Shown here one piece after another: positions 1-10,011 of a DNA stretch of 64,000 bases; position 1 is the first letter of the stretch, and every line of letters starts with the position of its first letter. Made by a program: the position numbers and the translations under genes. The stretch comes from Candidatus Heteroruminococcus faecigallinarum (GTDB lineage Bacteria; Bacillota; Clostridia; Oscillospirales; Ruminococcaceae). The stretch covers positions 1-64,000 of the forward strand of contig CAJFKV010000006.1 of NCBI GenBank assembly GCA_904387055.1. The letters are read 5' to 3'. Below the pieces are notes generated by a model, which saw only the letters and a list, made by a program, of their open reading frames with translations, was not told the origin of the DNA and searched no databases.

Positions 1-1566
1 GTCCAGCGCCTCCTTGGAGGCCAGGCAGCTGTCGTTGTGGGGGTCGGTGTACCGGAGGAAATACCAGGAGGAACCCGCCCACTGGGGCATGGTGTCGGTC
101 TCCCGCTTGGCGGGGCCGCCGCAGTGGGGGCAGGTGGTGTTCACCCAGTCGGTCATGGCCGCCAGGGGGGATTCACCGTTGTCGGTGGGCTCGTAGGAAT
201 CCACCTCCGGCAGGGTGAGGGGAAGCTGGTCCTCCGGCAGAGGTACCCAGCCGCACTTCTCACAGTAGACCAGGGGAATCGGCTCGCCCCAGTACCGCTG
301 GCGGGAGAAAACCCAGTCCCGCAGCTTGTAATTCACCTTGGGACGGCCCTTGCCGGTCTCCTCCAGATAGGCGGTGATCTTCTTCTTGGCCTCTTCCACC
401 GACAGGCCGTCCAGCATGCCGGAATTGACCATCTGGCCGGTGGCGCAGTCCACGAAGGCTTCCTTCTCCACGTCGCCGCCCTTGACCACCTCGATGATGG
501 GCAGGCCAAACTTCTTGGCAAATTCCCAGTCGCGGGTGTCGTGGCCGGGCACCGCCATGATGGCGCCGGTGCCGTAGGTCATGAGGACATAGTCGGAGAC
601 AAAGATGGGGATCTGGGTGTCGTTCACCGGGTTGATGCCCATCACCCCCTGGAGGCGGACGCCGGTCTTGTCCTTGGCCACCTCGGTGCGCTCAAAGTCG
701 CTCTTGCGGGCGGCGGCCTCCTGGTAGGCGCGGATCTCCTCCAGGTTTTCCAGCTTGCCGGCCCACTTCTCGATGTAGGGATGCTCGGGGGAGATGACCA
801 TATAGGTGGCCCCGTACAGGGTGTCGGGCCGGGTGGTGTAGACGGTGAGGGTGTCCCCGGCGGTGGTGCCGAAATCCACCTCGGCGCCGGTGGAGCGGCC
901 GATCCAGTTGCGCTGGGACACCTTGACCCGGTCTATGTAGTTGACCAGATCCAGGTCGTCGATGAGCCGCTGGGCATAGGCGGTGATCTTCAGCATCCAC
1001 TGGCTCTTCACCTTCCGGACCACCTCGCTGCCGCACCGCTCGCACACGCCGTTGACCACCTCTTCGTTGGCCAGGACACACTTGCAGGAGGTGCACCAGT
1101 TGACCGCCATCTCTTTTTTGTAGGCAAGGCCCTTCTTGAACAGCTGCAGGAAGATCCACTGGGTCCACTTGTAGTAGCTGGGATCGGTGGTATTGATCTC
1201 CCGGCTCCAGTCGAAGGAGAGGCCCAGGCTCTTCAGCTGGCTTTTGAAGCGGGCCACGTTCTGCTTGGTAACAATCTCCGGATGGATGTGGTTCTTAATG
1301 GCGTAATTCTCGGTGGGCAGGCCAAAGGCGTCCCAGCCCATGGGATAGAGGACGTTGTAACCCTGCTGGCGGCGCTTGCGGGCCACAATGTCCAGGGCCG
1401 TATAAGACCGGGGGTGGCCCACATGCAGCCCCTGGCCCGAGGGATAGGGGAACTCCACCAGCGCATAATACTTGGGCTTGGAATAATCGTTGGAGGCGGC
1501 GTAGACGTTGCGCGCGTCCCAAATGTCCTGCCACTTCTTCTCAATGGCTTTGAAATCGTACTTCAA
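1..1566 (-). CDS. leuS: Leucyl-tRNA synthetase, N-terminal part (runs off window start)
   Basis: Minus-strand reading from a TTG at 1564-1566 gives (M)[18 protein letters not shown]..., typical LeuRS N-terminus; the long + ORF here is antisense. Confidence 0.9.
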   Translation of the reverse strand, partial: MKYDFKAIEKKWQDIWDARNVYAASNDYSKPKYYALVEFPYPSGQGLHVGHPRSYTALDIVARKRRQQGYNVLYPMGWDAFGLPTENYAIKNHIHPEIVTKQNVARFKSQLKSLGLSFDWSREINTTDPSYYKWTQWIFLQLFKKGLAYKKEMAVNWCTSCKCVLANEEVVNGVCERCGSEVVRKVKSQWMLKITAYAQRLIDDLDLVNYIDRVKVSQRNWIGRSTGAEVDFGTTAGDTLTVYTTRPDTLYGATYMVISPEHPYIEKWAGKLENLEEIRAYQEAAARKSDFERTEVAKDKTGVRLQGVMGINPVNDTQIPIFVSDYVLMTYGTGAIMAVPGHDTRDWEFAKKFGLPIIEVVKGGDVEKEAFVDCATGQMVNSGMLDGLSVEEAKKKITAYLEETGKGRPKVNYKLRDWVFSRQRYWGEPIPLVYCEKCGWVPLPEDQLPLTLPEVDSYEPTDNGESPLAAMTDWVNTTCPHCGGPAKRETDTMPQWAGSSWYFLRYTDPHNDSCLASKEALD

Positions 1567-1652
1567 CCTTGAACATCCTCTCTCTCCGGCGCCGGGCCGG
1601 TATTCAGTGCAGGCAGCTCCTTCTGCCAACGGTTACAACAAGATTCTCCACC

Positions 1653-2015
1653 CTAGGCCCCGGTTTCCCGGCCGGGCAGCTCCACCCGGGGGGCATCGGC
1701 CCACAGCCGCTCCAGGCTGTAGAATTTCCGGCTGTCCTCCTGGAACAGATGGACCAGCACATCCCCATAGTCCATGAGGATCCAGGCGGCGGTTTGGTAG
1801 CCTTCGATCCGCTGGGGCTCAATGCCGTCCTCCTTGGAGAGCTTCTCCTCCACCTCGTCGCACATGGCCCGCACATGGGGAAGGCTGCCGCCGGAGGCGA
1901 TGACAAAATAATCCGCCAGGGTGGACTGGGTCCCCACGTTGCAGACGATGATCTCCTCCCCTTTTTTGCTGTCCAGGATCGATGCGATCCGCTTTGCAGT
2001 CTCTAACGATGTCAC
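1653..2015 (-). CDS. rsfS: Ribosome silencing factor RsfS
   Basis: 120 aa; ...DYFVIASGGSLPHVRAMCDEVEEKL...WILMDYGDVLVHLF motif of the RsfS/Iojap family. Confidence 0.93.
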   Translation of the reverse strand: MTSLETAKRIASILDSKKGEEIIVCNVGTQSTLADYFVIASGGSLPHVRAMCDEVEEKLSKEDGIEPQRIEGYQTAAWILMDYGDVLVHLFQEDSRKFYSLERLWADAPRVELPGRETGA

Positions 2016-2938
2016 GAAACGGCTCCTTTCTCCTGATCCTCCCGGGGAGGAACGGCGTCAAAATACAGATCCAACAGTTCCCGAAGGGCCTCCTGGTCGG
2101 GAAGGTAGACGGCGTATCCGCCGATCATCCTCCCCTCGCCGGGCACCCGGTAAAAGGAGATGCCCTCCGCCCCCCGGTCGAATACCTTTCCCCCCAGGGA
2201 AATCATCGTCAGCAGGGGCATATCGGTTTCCACCTGGGAGTAGTTGCGGACAAGGGCAGCGATGGCCTCGGCCCTTCCTTTGGCATAAACCGCCTGGACG
2301 GCCGCCTTCAAAAACGCCTGCTGCACCTCCAGACGGCCGATGTCCCCGGTGGCGTACCCCTCCCGATACCGCACCAGCCACTCCGCCTGCTGGCCGGTGA
2401 GAACCTGCTCCCCGGCGGCAAGGTACTTGCCCGGCAGATAGTCGATGGGCTCCTCCAGGGTCATGGGGATGCCGCCCAGGTCATCCACAATCGACCGCAC
2501 CCCCTCCAGGGTAACGGTCACATAGTAATCCACCGGCAGGCCCAGCAGCTCCCGGACCAGCTTCTCCAGCGCCTGAATGCCGCCGTCCTTCTGGCCGTAC
2601 ACCGCATTCAGCTTGCCGGTGGGCACCTGGCTCCCCACATAGGTGTCCCGGGGGATCTGCAGCACCGACACCCGGCCGCTCTCCTCCTCCAGGGAGGCCA
2701 GCATGATGACGTCGGTGAGGTACCGGGTCTCGTCCACGCCGCAGACCAGCAGGTTCACCCGCCCGTCATCGGGAGGGGGAGCGGAGGGATCGGGGGCGGC
2801 GGGCTCTTCCGGAAGGGCCTCTTCCTCAAGGGGAGCAGCCGGCTGCTCCCCCTGGGGAAGAAGTCCATACAGAAGCACCACTCCCGCCGCGGCCAGTATC
2901 ACCAGCCCCAGCTTTCCCCCTGTGCTCCATCCCTTCAC
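2012..2938 (-). CDS. LytR-CpsA-Psr (LCP) family protein
   Basis: N-terminal TM, VNLLVCGVDETRYLTDVIMLASL...VLQIPRDTYV...LNAVYG...GIPMTL pattern of LCP proteins. Confidence 0.9.
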   Translation of the reverse strand: MKGWSTGGKLGLVILAAAGVVLLYGLLPQGEQPAAPLEEEALPEEPAAPDPSAPPPDDGRVNLLVCGVDETRYLTDVIMLASLEEESGRVSVLQIPRDTYVGSQVPTGKLNAVYGQKDGGIQALEKLVRELLGLPVDYYVTVTLEGVRSIVDDLGGIPMTLEEPIDYLPGKYLAAGEQVLTGQQAEWLVRYREGYATGDIGRLEVQQAFLKAAVQAVYAKGRAEAIAALVRNYSQVETDMPLLTMISLGGKVFDRGAEGISFYRVPGEGRMIGGYAVYLPDQEALRELLDLYFDAVPPREDQEKGAVS

Positions 2939-2967
2939 GGCCCTTCACCCTCCTCCCCGGCCTCCCG

Positions 2968-3534
2968 CTACCGGCGATAGCAGCAGTAGGCGCGATATGT
3001 ATCGGGGGTGATGATCTCGCCCTCCTGGGCGAGGCGGGCCACCGTATACCGGAGGGAATAGGCCATCCCTTCCTCCAGGGAACGGTCCACCGCCTGCCGC
3101 ATCTGGTCCACATCGGGGTAGTCCCGCTCGGCGGAGGTCAGATCCGCCAGGTAGATGATCTTTTCCAGGCGGGACATCTCCGCCCGGCCGCTGGTGTGGT
3201 AGGCCACTGCGTTTAGGATGTCCCTGTCGTCCACCGATAATTCCTGGGCGATGTATCCTGCCGCCGCCGGGCCATGCCACAGGCGGGGCATCTGCAAGGT
3301 AAGATCGTCCAAAATTATACCAGACTTCCGCGCCCATTGCAACTGCGCCTGCCGGGGAAACTCCTTGCAGATGTCGTGAAGAATGCCCGCTGTCTGGGCC
3401 TTTTGGGGGTCGGCGCCCCACCGCTGCGCCAGGCGGACCGCCTCCCGCGCCACCTCCACCGAATGGTGGAACCGCTTCTCCCCCATGAGGGGGCGGAGGA
3501 TGGCTTTGTATTCCTCAAGGCTGCGGTAATTCAT
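2968..3534 (-). CDS. yqeK: HD-domain hydrolase YqeK (bis(5'-nucleosyl)-tetraphosphatase, symmetrical)
   Basis: MNYRSLEEYKAILRPLMGEKRFHHSVEVA...AGILHDICKEF...AYHTSGRAEMS; start placed at ATG 3532-3534 downstream of nadD. Confidence 0.88.
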   Translation of the reverse strand: MNYRSLEEYKAILRPLMGEKRFHHSVEVAREAVRLAQRWGADPQKAQTAGILHDICKEFPRQAQLQWARKSGIILDDLTLQMPRLWHGPAAAGYIAQELSVDDRDILNAVAYHTSGRAEMSRLEKIIYLADLTSAERDYPDVDQMRQAVDRSLEEGMAYSLRYTVARLAQEGEIITPDTYRAYCCYRR

Positions 3535-4166
3535 CGTTTCCCCTCCTCCTTCTTTCCCGTGTAAAGGCCGTGCTCCCGGATATAGGCCTCCACCTTGTCG
3601 TCCAGCCAGCCGGGGGGCAGGGTGCCGTCGGCAATTCCCCGGCGGATCTGGGTGGAGGAGAGCTGGAGGGGAGGCAGGGTCAGCAGCCTGCACCGGTACC
3701 CCTCCCCTTCCAGCCGCCGGGCGTAGTCCTCCACCTGCTGCTGGATGGCCGGCTCCCGGCAGGCGGCACAGAGGGTTACCCGCTCCAGGATCTCCCGCCA
3801 CCGCCGCCACTGATGGAAGGTGAGGAGCATATCGCTGCCCACAATGAGCACCAGCTCCCGTCCCGGCTCCCGGCGGCCCAGCTCCTCCACCGTGTCGATG
3901 GTGTAGCTGCGGCCCCGGCGGCGGATCTCCAGGTCGTCCACCTCCAGGAAGGGATGCCCCTCCGCCGCCAGCCGGCACATGGCCAGCCGGTGCTGGCTGG
4001 GGGCCAGGTCCGGGGACTCCTTGTGGGGCGGGGTCCAGGTGGGGATGAGCAGCACCCGCTCCAGGCCCATCTCGTCCCGGGCCGCCTGGGCCAGGCGGAT
4101 ATGTCCTTTGTGGATGGGGTTAAAGGTCCCCCCAAAGATGGCCAGCCTGCCGCTCACTGCCGCCAC
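3531..4166 (-). CDS. nadD: Nicotinate-nucleotide adenylyltransferase
   Basis: 211 aa; LAIFGGTFNPIHKGHIRLAQAA...SSTQIRRGI nucleotidyltransferase motifs. Confidence 0.94.
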   Translation of the reverse strand: MAAVSGRLAIFGGTFNPIHKGHIRLAQAARDEMGLERVLLIPTWTPPHKESPDLAPSQHRLAMCRLAAEGHPFLEVDDLEIRRRGRSYTIDTVEELGRREPGRELVLIVGSDMLLTFHQWRRWREILERVTLCAACREPAIQQQVEDYARRLEGEGYRCRLLTLPPLQLSSTQIRRGIADGTLPPGWLDDKVEAYIREHGLYTGKKEEGKR

Positions 4167-4167
4167 C

Positions 4168-4458
4168 TCAATCCAGCCGGATCACCGGCTTTTCCGGATT
4201 GGCCCGGTAGAGGACAAACCGGGTGCCGATCACCTGGACCACCTCCGCGCCGGCGGCCTGGGCCAGCTGCTGGGCAGTCTCCCGGGGGGAGGTGGGGCAG
4301 GTCTCCAGGGCCCGCAGCTTGATGAGCTCCCGGGCGGTGAGGGCGTCGCCGACGCTGGCGGCCAGCTCCGGCGTCACCCCGCTCTTTCCCACCTGCATGA
4401 TGGTTTCCAAAGGATTGGCCAAGGCGCGCAGCCTGGCCCGTTGTTTACTGGTCAGCAA
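4168..4458 (-). CDS. yhbY: CRS1/YhbY-type RNA-binding protein
   Basis: 96 aa; MLTSKQRARLRALANPLETIMQVGKSGVTPELAASVGDALTARELIKLRAL. Confidence 0.9.
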   Translation of the reverse strand: MLTSKQRARLRALANPLETIMQVGKSGVTPELAASVGDALTARELIKLRALETCPTSPRETAQQLAQAAGAEVVQVIGTRFVLYRANPEKPVIRLD

Positions 4459-5047
4459 TCCCGTTCAGCCTCCTGTTCAGTTGATCGTAGAGGAGCCGCA
4501 GGGCGGCCCCCCGATGGCTCACCGCGTCCTTTTCGGCGCCGGTCATCTGGGAATAGGTCTTGCCGTCCCGCACAAAGACGGGATCGTACCCAAAACCGTC
4601 CTCCCCCTTGGGCTCCCAGCCGATGGTCCCCTCGCAGGTCCCCTCGCACTGGATGGTCTCGCCCCCGGGAAGGATGCAGCAGATGGCCGAGACAAACCGG
4701 GCGGTCCGCTGCCCGTCGGGGACGTCCTTCAGCTCCCCCAGCAGCTTCTCCACCCGCTGGGCGTCGGTGGCATTCTCCCCCGCATACCGGGCGGAATACA
4801 CCCCCGGCGCCCCGCCCAGGGCATCCACACAGAGGCCGGAATCGTCGGCCACGGTGGCAAGGCCGGTGGCGTCGTAGAGGGCCTTGGCCTTGAGATAGGC
4901 ATTCTGGGCAAAGGTGGTGCCGGTTTCCTCCACCTCAAGCCCCGGGCAGACCTCCTCCTCGGAGCGGACGCGGATCCCCAGGGGCTCCAGAATCCGCCCG
5001 AACTCCCGCAGCTTTCCCTTGTTGTGGGTGGCCACAATCAGTTCCAT
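4445..5047 (-). CDS. RdgB/HAM1-type XTP/dITP diphosphatase
   Basis: MELIVATHNKGKLREFGRIL...DDSGLCVDALGGAPGVYSARYAG. Confidence 0.93.
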   Translation of the reverse strand: MELIVATHNKGKLREFGRILEPLGIRVRSEEEVCPGLEVEETGTTFAQNAYLKAKALYDATGLATVADDSGLCVDALGGAPGVYSARYAGENATDAQRVEKLLGELKDVPDGQRTARFVSAICCILPGGETIQCEGTCEGTIGWEPKGEDGFGYDPVFVRDGKTYSQMTGAEKDAVSHRGAALRLLYDQLNRRLNGIADQ

Positions 5048-5922
5048 CCTTCTTCCTCCTTCTCCTCATCCCCGGCAAAGAGGGCCTGGACAAACTCCTC
5101 CGGCACAAAGGGCCGCAGGTCCTCCAGCCCTTCCCCCACGCCGATAAACTTGATGGGGATCTGGAGGCTGTCCTTGATGGCGATGACCACCCCGCCCTTG
5201 GCGGTGCCGTCCAGCTTGGTGAGGACAATGCCGGTGATCCCCGCCGCCTCTTGGAAGAGGCGGGCCTGGTTCACTCCGTTCTGGCCGGTGGTGGCGTCCA
5301 CCACCAGGAGGGTCTCCAGGTCGCAGCCCTCCGCCTCCCGGCTCACCACCCGGGCAATCTTCCCCAGCTCGTCCATCAGGTTCTTCTTGTTGTGCAGGCG
5401 GCCTGCCGTGTCGCAGATAATCAGATCCGCCCCGCGGGCCATGCCGGCATGGATGGTGTCAAAGACCACCGCCGCCGGGTCGGCCCCTTCCCCGTGCTTG
5501 ATGAGGTCCACGCCGGCCCGGTCGGCCCACACCTGGAGCTGCTCGATGGCCGCCGCCCGGAAGGTATCCGCCGCCCCCAGGATCACCTTTTTCCCCTGGG
5601 AGACATAGTAGGAGGCCATCTTGCCGATGGTGGTGGTCTTGCCTACCCCGTTCACCCCGATCACCAGGACGATCGACGGCTTGGTGGAGAGGTGCATCTC
5701 CTCGCCCCCCTCCAGCATCCGGGAAACAATCTGCCGCAGCTCTCCCTTCACCTGGGCCGGGTCGGCGATGGCCTTCTCCTTGACGGCTGCCTTCAGCTCC
5801 TCCACAATCTTCTGGGAGGTGGCGACCCCCACGTCGGCCAGGATCAGAACCTCCTCGATCTCGTCAAAGAGCTCCTGGTCGATCTTTCCAAAGCTGGCGG
5901 CCACCTCTTCCTCCTGTCTCAT
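5038..5922 (-). CDS. ftsY: Signal recognition particle receptor FtsY
   Basis: 294 aa SRP GTPase; GVNGVGKTTTIGKMA...DTAGRLHNKKNLM...LTKLDGTAKGG. Confidence 0.95.
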   Translation of the reverse strand: MRQEEEVAASFGKIDQELFDEIEEVLILADVGVATSQKIVEELKAAVKEKAIADPAQVKGELRQIVSRMLEGGEEMHLSTKPSIVLVIGVNGVGKTTTIGKMASYYVSQGKKVILGAADTFRAAAIEQLQVWADRAGVDLIKHGEGADPAAVVFDTIHAGMARGADLIICDTAGRLHNKKNLMDELGKIARVVSREAEGCDLETLLVVDATTGQNGVNQARLFQEAAGITGIVLTKLDGTAKGGVVIAIKDSLQIPIKFIGVGEGLEDLRPFVPEEFVQALFAGDEEKEEEGWN

Positions 5923-5934
5923 TGGTTGGCGGGG

Positions 5935-8900
5935 CTACAGCCCCAGCTGTTTCTCAATCTCGGATACATCCAGCCGCAGCACCTTGGACACGCCCTCCTC
6001 CTGCATGGTCACCCCGTAGAGGACATCCGCCTCCTCCATGGTGCCCCGCCGGTGGGTGATGGCGATGAACTGGGTCTTGTCGGTCATCCGGCGCAGATAG
6101 CTGGCAAACTTGGTGACGTTTACATCGTCCAGCGCCGCCTCGATCTCGTCGATGAGGCAGAAGGGGGCGGGGCTCACCTTCAAAATGGCAAAGTAGATGG
6201 CGATGGCCACAAAGGCCTGTTCCCCGCCCGAAAGGGCGGACAGGTTCTTGATTACTTTGCCCGGCGGCTGGACGAAAATTTCAATGCCGCTCTCCAGCAG
6301 GTCGGAGGGATCGGTCAGCTCCAGACGGGCCCGCCCTCCCCCAAACAGATCCACAAATATCCGGCCAAACTGCTCGTTGATCCGGGCGAACTTCTCCCCG
6401 AAGATCCGCCGCATCTCCCCGGTCAGCCCGGCGATCATCTGGCCCAGCTCATTTTTGGAGGTTTCGATGTCTTCCATCTGCCCCTTCATAAACTGGTACC
6501 GCTGGGACACCTCCTCATATTCCTCAATGGCCGCCAGGTTCACGCTTCCCAGGCCCTTGATCCGGCCCCGCAGCTCCCCCAGGCGGCGGCGGGCCTCCCC
6601 CTCGTCGGGGATTGCTACCGCGCTGTCCTTCGCCTGGGCGGGGGTCATCTCGTATTCCTCCCACAGCTGGCCGCAGATGGTTTCCTGCTCCCCGGCCATG
6701 GTGGTCCGCCGCTCCTCCAGGCGGGCCAGCTCCCCGGCGGTCTTCTCCCGCAGGTCGCTCTGGGCCCGCTGGTCCTGGCGGAGCTGGGCGGTTCTGGCCT
6801 CCAGCTCCAGCCGGGCGGCAGCCGCCGCCTCGTTCTGGGCGGTGAGGGCGGCCGCCTGGGCGGTCTCCTTCTCCCGGCGGTCCCGGCGGGACACGATCTC
6901 CTCCTGGGTCCGCTGGATACCCTGGCGGTACTCTTCCCGCTGGGCAGCCAGCTCCTCCTGCCGGCGGCTGGCCCCCTCCCGCTGCTCCACCAGCAGGTCC
7001 AGGGACTGGCAGACCGCCTCCAGGTCCTTTTGGGCGCTCACCCGCTCCATCTGCAGGGCGGAGGCAGCCTGGCGCTCCTCCTCCTGCCGGGCGGCAAGGC
7101 CGGCCTGCTCCTGCTCCAGAGCGGCGGCCTCCTCCTCCAGCCGGGCCAGCTGGGCCGACAGGTTCTCCCGCAGCTGGCCGGCGGTCAGGTTCTGCTCCCG
7201 CAGGCTCCGGAGCTTCTCCTGGAGCTGCTGGTACTCCGCCTGGGCCCGGTCATGGAGCTCCTGGGCATCCCGGCGGCGTCCCTCCAGGCGGCGCAGCTCG
7301 CTCTGGGCCTGGAGCAGGTCCTCCCGGGCCGACCGGGTCTCCCCGTCGATCCCCTCCAGTGCCGCCTGCAGGGCCTGGATTTCCTTGGTCTCCCCCTGGA
7401 TCTTCTCCTCCACCTGGCGGGACCGGGCGGCAAACTCCTCCGCCTGGCGGCGCAGCCGCTCAATCTCCCCCCGGCGCCCCAGGATGCCGGCGCTCTTGGC
7501 CAGGTAGCCGCCGGTCATCGAGCCGCCGGCGTTCATCACCTGGCCGTCCAGGGTGACAATCTTGAACTTGTGGCCGCAGGCCTTGGCCATCTCTACCGCC
7601 AGGTCCAGGTTCTCGGCGATCACCGTCCGCCCCAGCAGCCACTGGACCACCCCCCGGTACCGGTCGTCGCACTGGACCAGGTCACAGGCCACCCCCACAT
7701 AGCCGGGGCGGCGCTGGGCGTCGGCACTGTTCATCCGGCTGCCCTTTACCGCGGTAAGGGGCAGGAAGGTGGCCCGCCCCGCCTTGGCCTGGGAAAGGAG
7801 GGCGATGGCCCGCTTGGCGGCGGACTCGTCCTCCACCACAAGGTTCTGCATGGCTCCTCCCAGGGCCACCTCAATGGCGGTGGCATACTCCCCCTGGGTG
7901 GACAGGAGGGTGGAAACCGGGCCCAAAATCCCCCGGAGCGCCCCTTCCCGGGCCTTGCCCATCACAAACTTGACGCTGCCCCCCATGCCCTCCATGTTCT
8001 TCTCCATATCGGCCAGCAGCTGGGCCCGCTGGAGACGCTGCCCGCCCTGGCTGTCGTAGCCCTGCTGTTCCTGGAGAAGGGCAGCCTGACGATGCTGGCG
8101 GGACTGGAGCTTCATCTCGTAGCCGGCCCGGGCGTTCTGGAGGGAGGTGATCCGTTCCTCCAACTGGGATGCCAGCCCCTTGGCGGTTTCCTGCTCCCGG
8201 TCGATCTGGGCCAGGGTCTCGTCCCGCAGGCGGAAGGACTCCTGGAACTGGTCGATCCGGCCGGCGGCGTCCTCCATCAGGGCGGCGGCCGAGGCGCTTT
8301 CCAGCTCCGCCTGGGCCATGCTGCGGCGCAGCTGTTCCCCCTGCCCCCGGCGGGCCTGCGCCTGGAGACGGACCTCCTCCAGGCGCAGGCGGGTCTCCTC
8401 CTGGCGGGCGGCGCCTTGGGCCAGGGCCTCGTCCGCCTGGGCCAGAGCCTCTTCCTGTTCCCCCTTGCGGGCGGAAAGCTGGGCAATCTTCTCCTCCAGC
8501 TGGCTGCCGCTCAGGTCGGCCTGGGCCATCTCCCCCTCGATCCGGCGGATGTTTTCCTCGCTGTGGCGGATGTCCCCCTCCATGACGGCGATCTCCGCTT
8601 CTGCATGGGAGGCGCTCTCCTCCAGAGAACGGATCTGCCCCCGGCGCTGGTCGATCTCCACCGCCGTCCTCTGCATCTCCTGGGCCGCCTGGGCCAGCTC
8701 TTCGTCCATCCGGTCGATGCGGCTCTGGATGGCGTCCCGGTCGTTTTGGCAGATGAGGATCTTGTCCTCCTGCTCCCGCAGGCGGGCGGCCAGCTCCTCC
8801 AGGGAGCGGCTCCAGAGGGAGACCTCCAGCACCCGCTTCTCCCCCGACAGGGAGAGAAACTCCTTGGCCTTCTGGCTCTGGAGGCGCAGGGGCTCCACCC

Positions 8901-9501
8901 GGCCCTCCAGCTCGCCCAAAATGTCCCGCAGGCGGACCAGATTCTCCTCCGCGGCGGCCAGGCGGCGCTCCGCCTCCCCTTTGCGCAGGCGGAACTTGGC
9001 GATGCCCGCCGCCTCCTCAAAGATTTCCCGCCGCTGGGCGCTCTTGGCGCTGACAATCTCGGCAATCTTTCCCTGGCCGATGACCGAATACCCGTCCCGG
9101 CTCAGGCCGGTATCCAGAAACAGCTCGGTGACATCCCGCAGGCGGACCACCTTGTTGTTGATCTTGTACTCGCTCTCCCCGCTGCGGTACAGCTTGCGGG
9201 AGACCACCACCTCGTTCTCCTGGATGGGGAGGCTGCGGTCGCTGTTGTCGATGGTGAGGGAGACGCTGGCAAAGCCCTGGGCTTTCCGCTTCTGGGTACC
9301 GCCAAAGATGACGTCCTCCATCTTGGACCCACGCAGCACCTTGCTGGACTGCTCGCCGAACACCCAGCGCACCCCGTCGCTGATGTTGCTCTTCCCGCTG
9401 CCGTTGGGGCCCACAATGGCGGTGATCCCGTCGTCAAAGGTGAGCTTGGTACGGTCCGGGAAGGACTTGAAGCCCTGCAGTTCAATGGCTCGCAGCCGCA
9501 T
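5935..9501 (-). CDS. smc: Chromosome segregation protein SMC
   Basis: 1188 aa; Walker A GPNGSGKSNI, long coiled coil, hinge, C-terminal LSGGEQAFVAIAIYFAI and Walker B CLIDEIEAALDD. Confidence 0.97.
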   Translation of the reverse strand: MRLRAIELQGFKSFPDRTKLTFDDGITAIVGPNGSGKSNISDGVRWVFGEQSSKVLRGSKMEDVIFGGTQKRKAQGFASVSLTIDNSDRSLPIQENEVVVSRKLYRSGESEYKINNKVVRLRDVTELFLDTGLSRDGYSVIGQGKIAEIVSAKSAQRREIFEEAAGIAKFRLRKGEAERRLAAAEENLVRLRDILGELEGRVEPLRLQSQKAKEFLSLSGEKRVLEVSLWSRSLEELAARLREQEDKILICQNDRDAIQSRIDRMDEELAQAAQEMQRTAVEIDQRRGQIRSLEESASHAEAEIAVMEGDIRHSEENIRRIEGEMAQADLSGSQLEEKIAQLSARKGEQEEALAQADEALAQGAARQEETRLRLEEVRLQAQARRGQGEQLRRSMAQAELESASAAALMEDAAGRIDQFQESFRLRDETLAQIDREQETAKGLASQLEERITSLQNARAGYEMKLQSRQHRQAALLQEQQGYDSQGGQRLQRAQLLADMEKNMEGMGGSVKFVMGKAREGALRGILGPVSTLLSTQGEYATAIEVALGGAMQNLVVEDESAAKRAIALLSQAKAGRATFLPLTAVKGSRMNSADAQRRPGYVGVACDLVQCDDRYRGVVQWLLGRTVIAENLDLAVEMAKACGHKFKIVTLDGQVMNAGGSMTGGYLAKSAGILGRRGEIERLRRQAEEFAARSRQVEEKIQGETKEIQALQAALEGIDGETRSAREDLLQAQSELRRLEGRRRDAQELHDRAQAEYQQLQEKLRSLREQNLTAGQLRENLSAQLARLEEEAAALEQEQAGLAARQEEERQAASALQMERVSAQKDLEAVCQSLDLLVEQREGASRRQEELAAQREEYRQGIQRTQEEIVSRRDRREKETAQAAALTAQNEAAAAARLELEARTAQLRQDQRAQSDLREKTAGELARLEERRTTMAGEQETICGQLWEEYEMTPAQAKDSAVAIPDEGEARRRLGELRGRIKGLGSVNLAAIEEYEEVSQRYQFMKGQMEDIETSKNELGQMIAGLTGEMRRIFGEKFARINEQFGRIFVDLFGGGRARLELTDPSDLLESGIEIFVQPPGKVIKNLSALSGGEQAFVAIAIYFAILKVSPAPFCLIDEIEAALDDVNVTKFASYLRRMTDKTQFIAITHRRGTMEEADVLYGVTMQEEGVSKVLRLDVSEIEKQLGL

Positions 9502-9519
9502 CGCCGTCTTCCTCCTTTC

Positions 9520-10011
9520 CTAGTCGTCCTCCGGCGCCAGCCGGGCCAGGTCCTCCTGGGTCAGCCGCCAAACGGTCCACTCCTCCATGGGCGCCGCCCC
9601 CAGGGAACGGTAAAACCGGTTGCCGGTCTCGTTCTCATCCAGGCACCACCACTCCATCCGGCCGCAGCCCCGCTCCCGGGCAATCCGGGCCAGGCGGACC
9701 ATCAGCGCCCGGCCGTATCCCCGGCCCCGGTACTCCGGGAGGATGTACAGGTCCTCCAGATACAGGCCCGCTCTCCCCAGAAAGGTGGAGAAATTGTGGA
9801 AAAAGAGGGCGAACCCAATCTCCTTCCCCTCCACCATGGGAAAGACCACCTCGGCCTTTCTCCGGCGGAAAAGCCACTCCTCCAGCACCTCCTGGGTGGC
9901 GGTCACCTGGTCCAGCAGCCCTTCGTACTGGGCAAGCTCCCGGATAAAGCGCAGGATGAGGGGAATATCCTGTTCCTGGGCCATGCGGATGGTAAGGGAT
10001 GGTTGGGTCAC
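9520..10011 (-). CDS. GNAT-family N-acetyltransferase
   Basis: TIRMAQEQDIPLILRFIRELAQYE...LYILPEYRGRGYGRALM; GTG start at 10009-10011 overlapping the upstream gene stop. Confidence 0.88.
   Translation of the reverse strand: MTQPSLTIRMAQEQDIPLILRFIRELAQYEGLLDQVTATQEVLEEWLFRRRKAEVVFPMVEGKEIGFALFFHNFSTFLGRAGLYLEDLYILPEYRGRGYGRALMVRLARIARERGCGRMEWWCLDENETGNRFYRSLGAAPMEEWTVWRLTQEDLARLAPEDD

Noticed and set aside
37-1572. 511-aa + strand ORF at window start
   Set aside because: Exact antisense of leuS, whose translation is unambiguous
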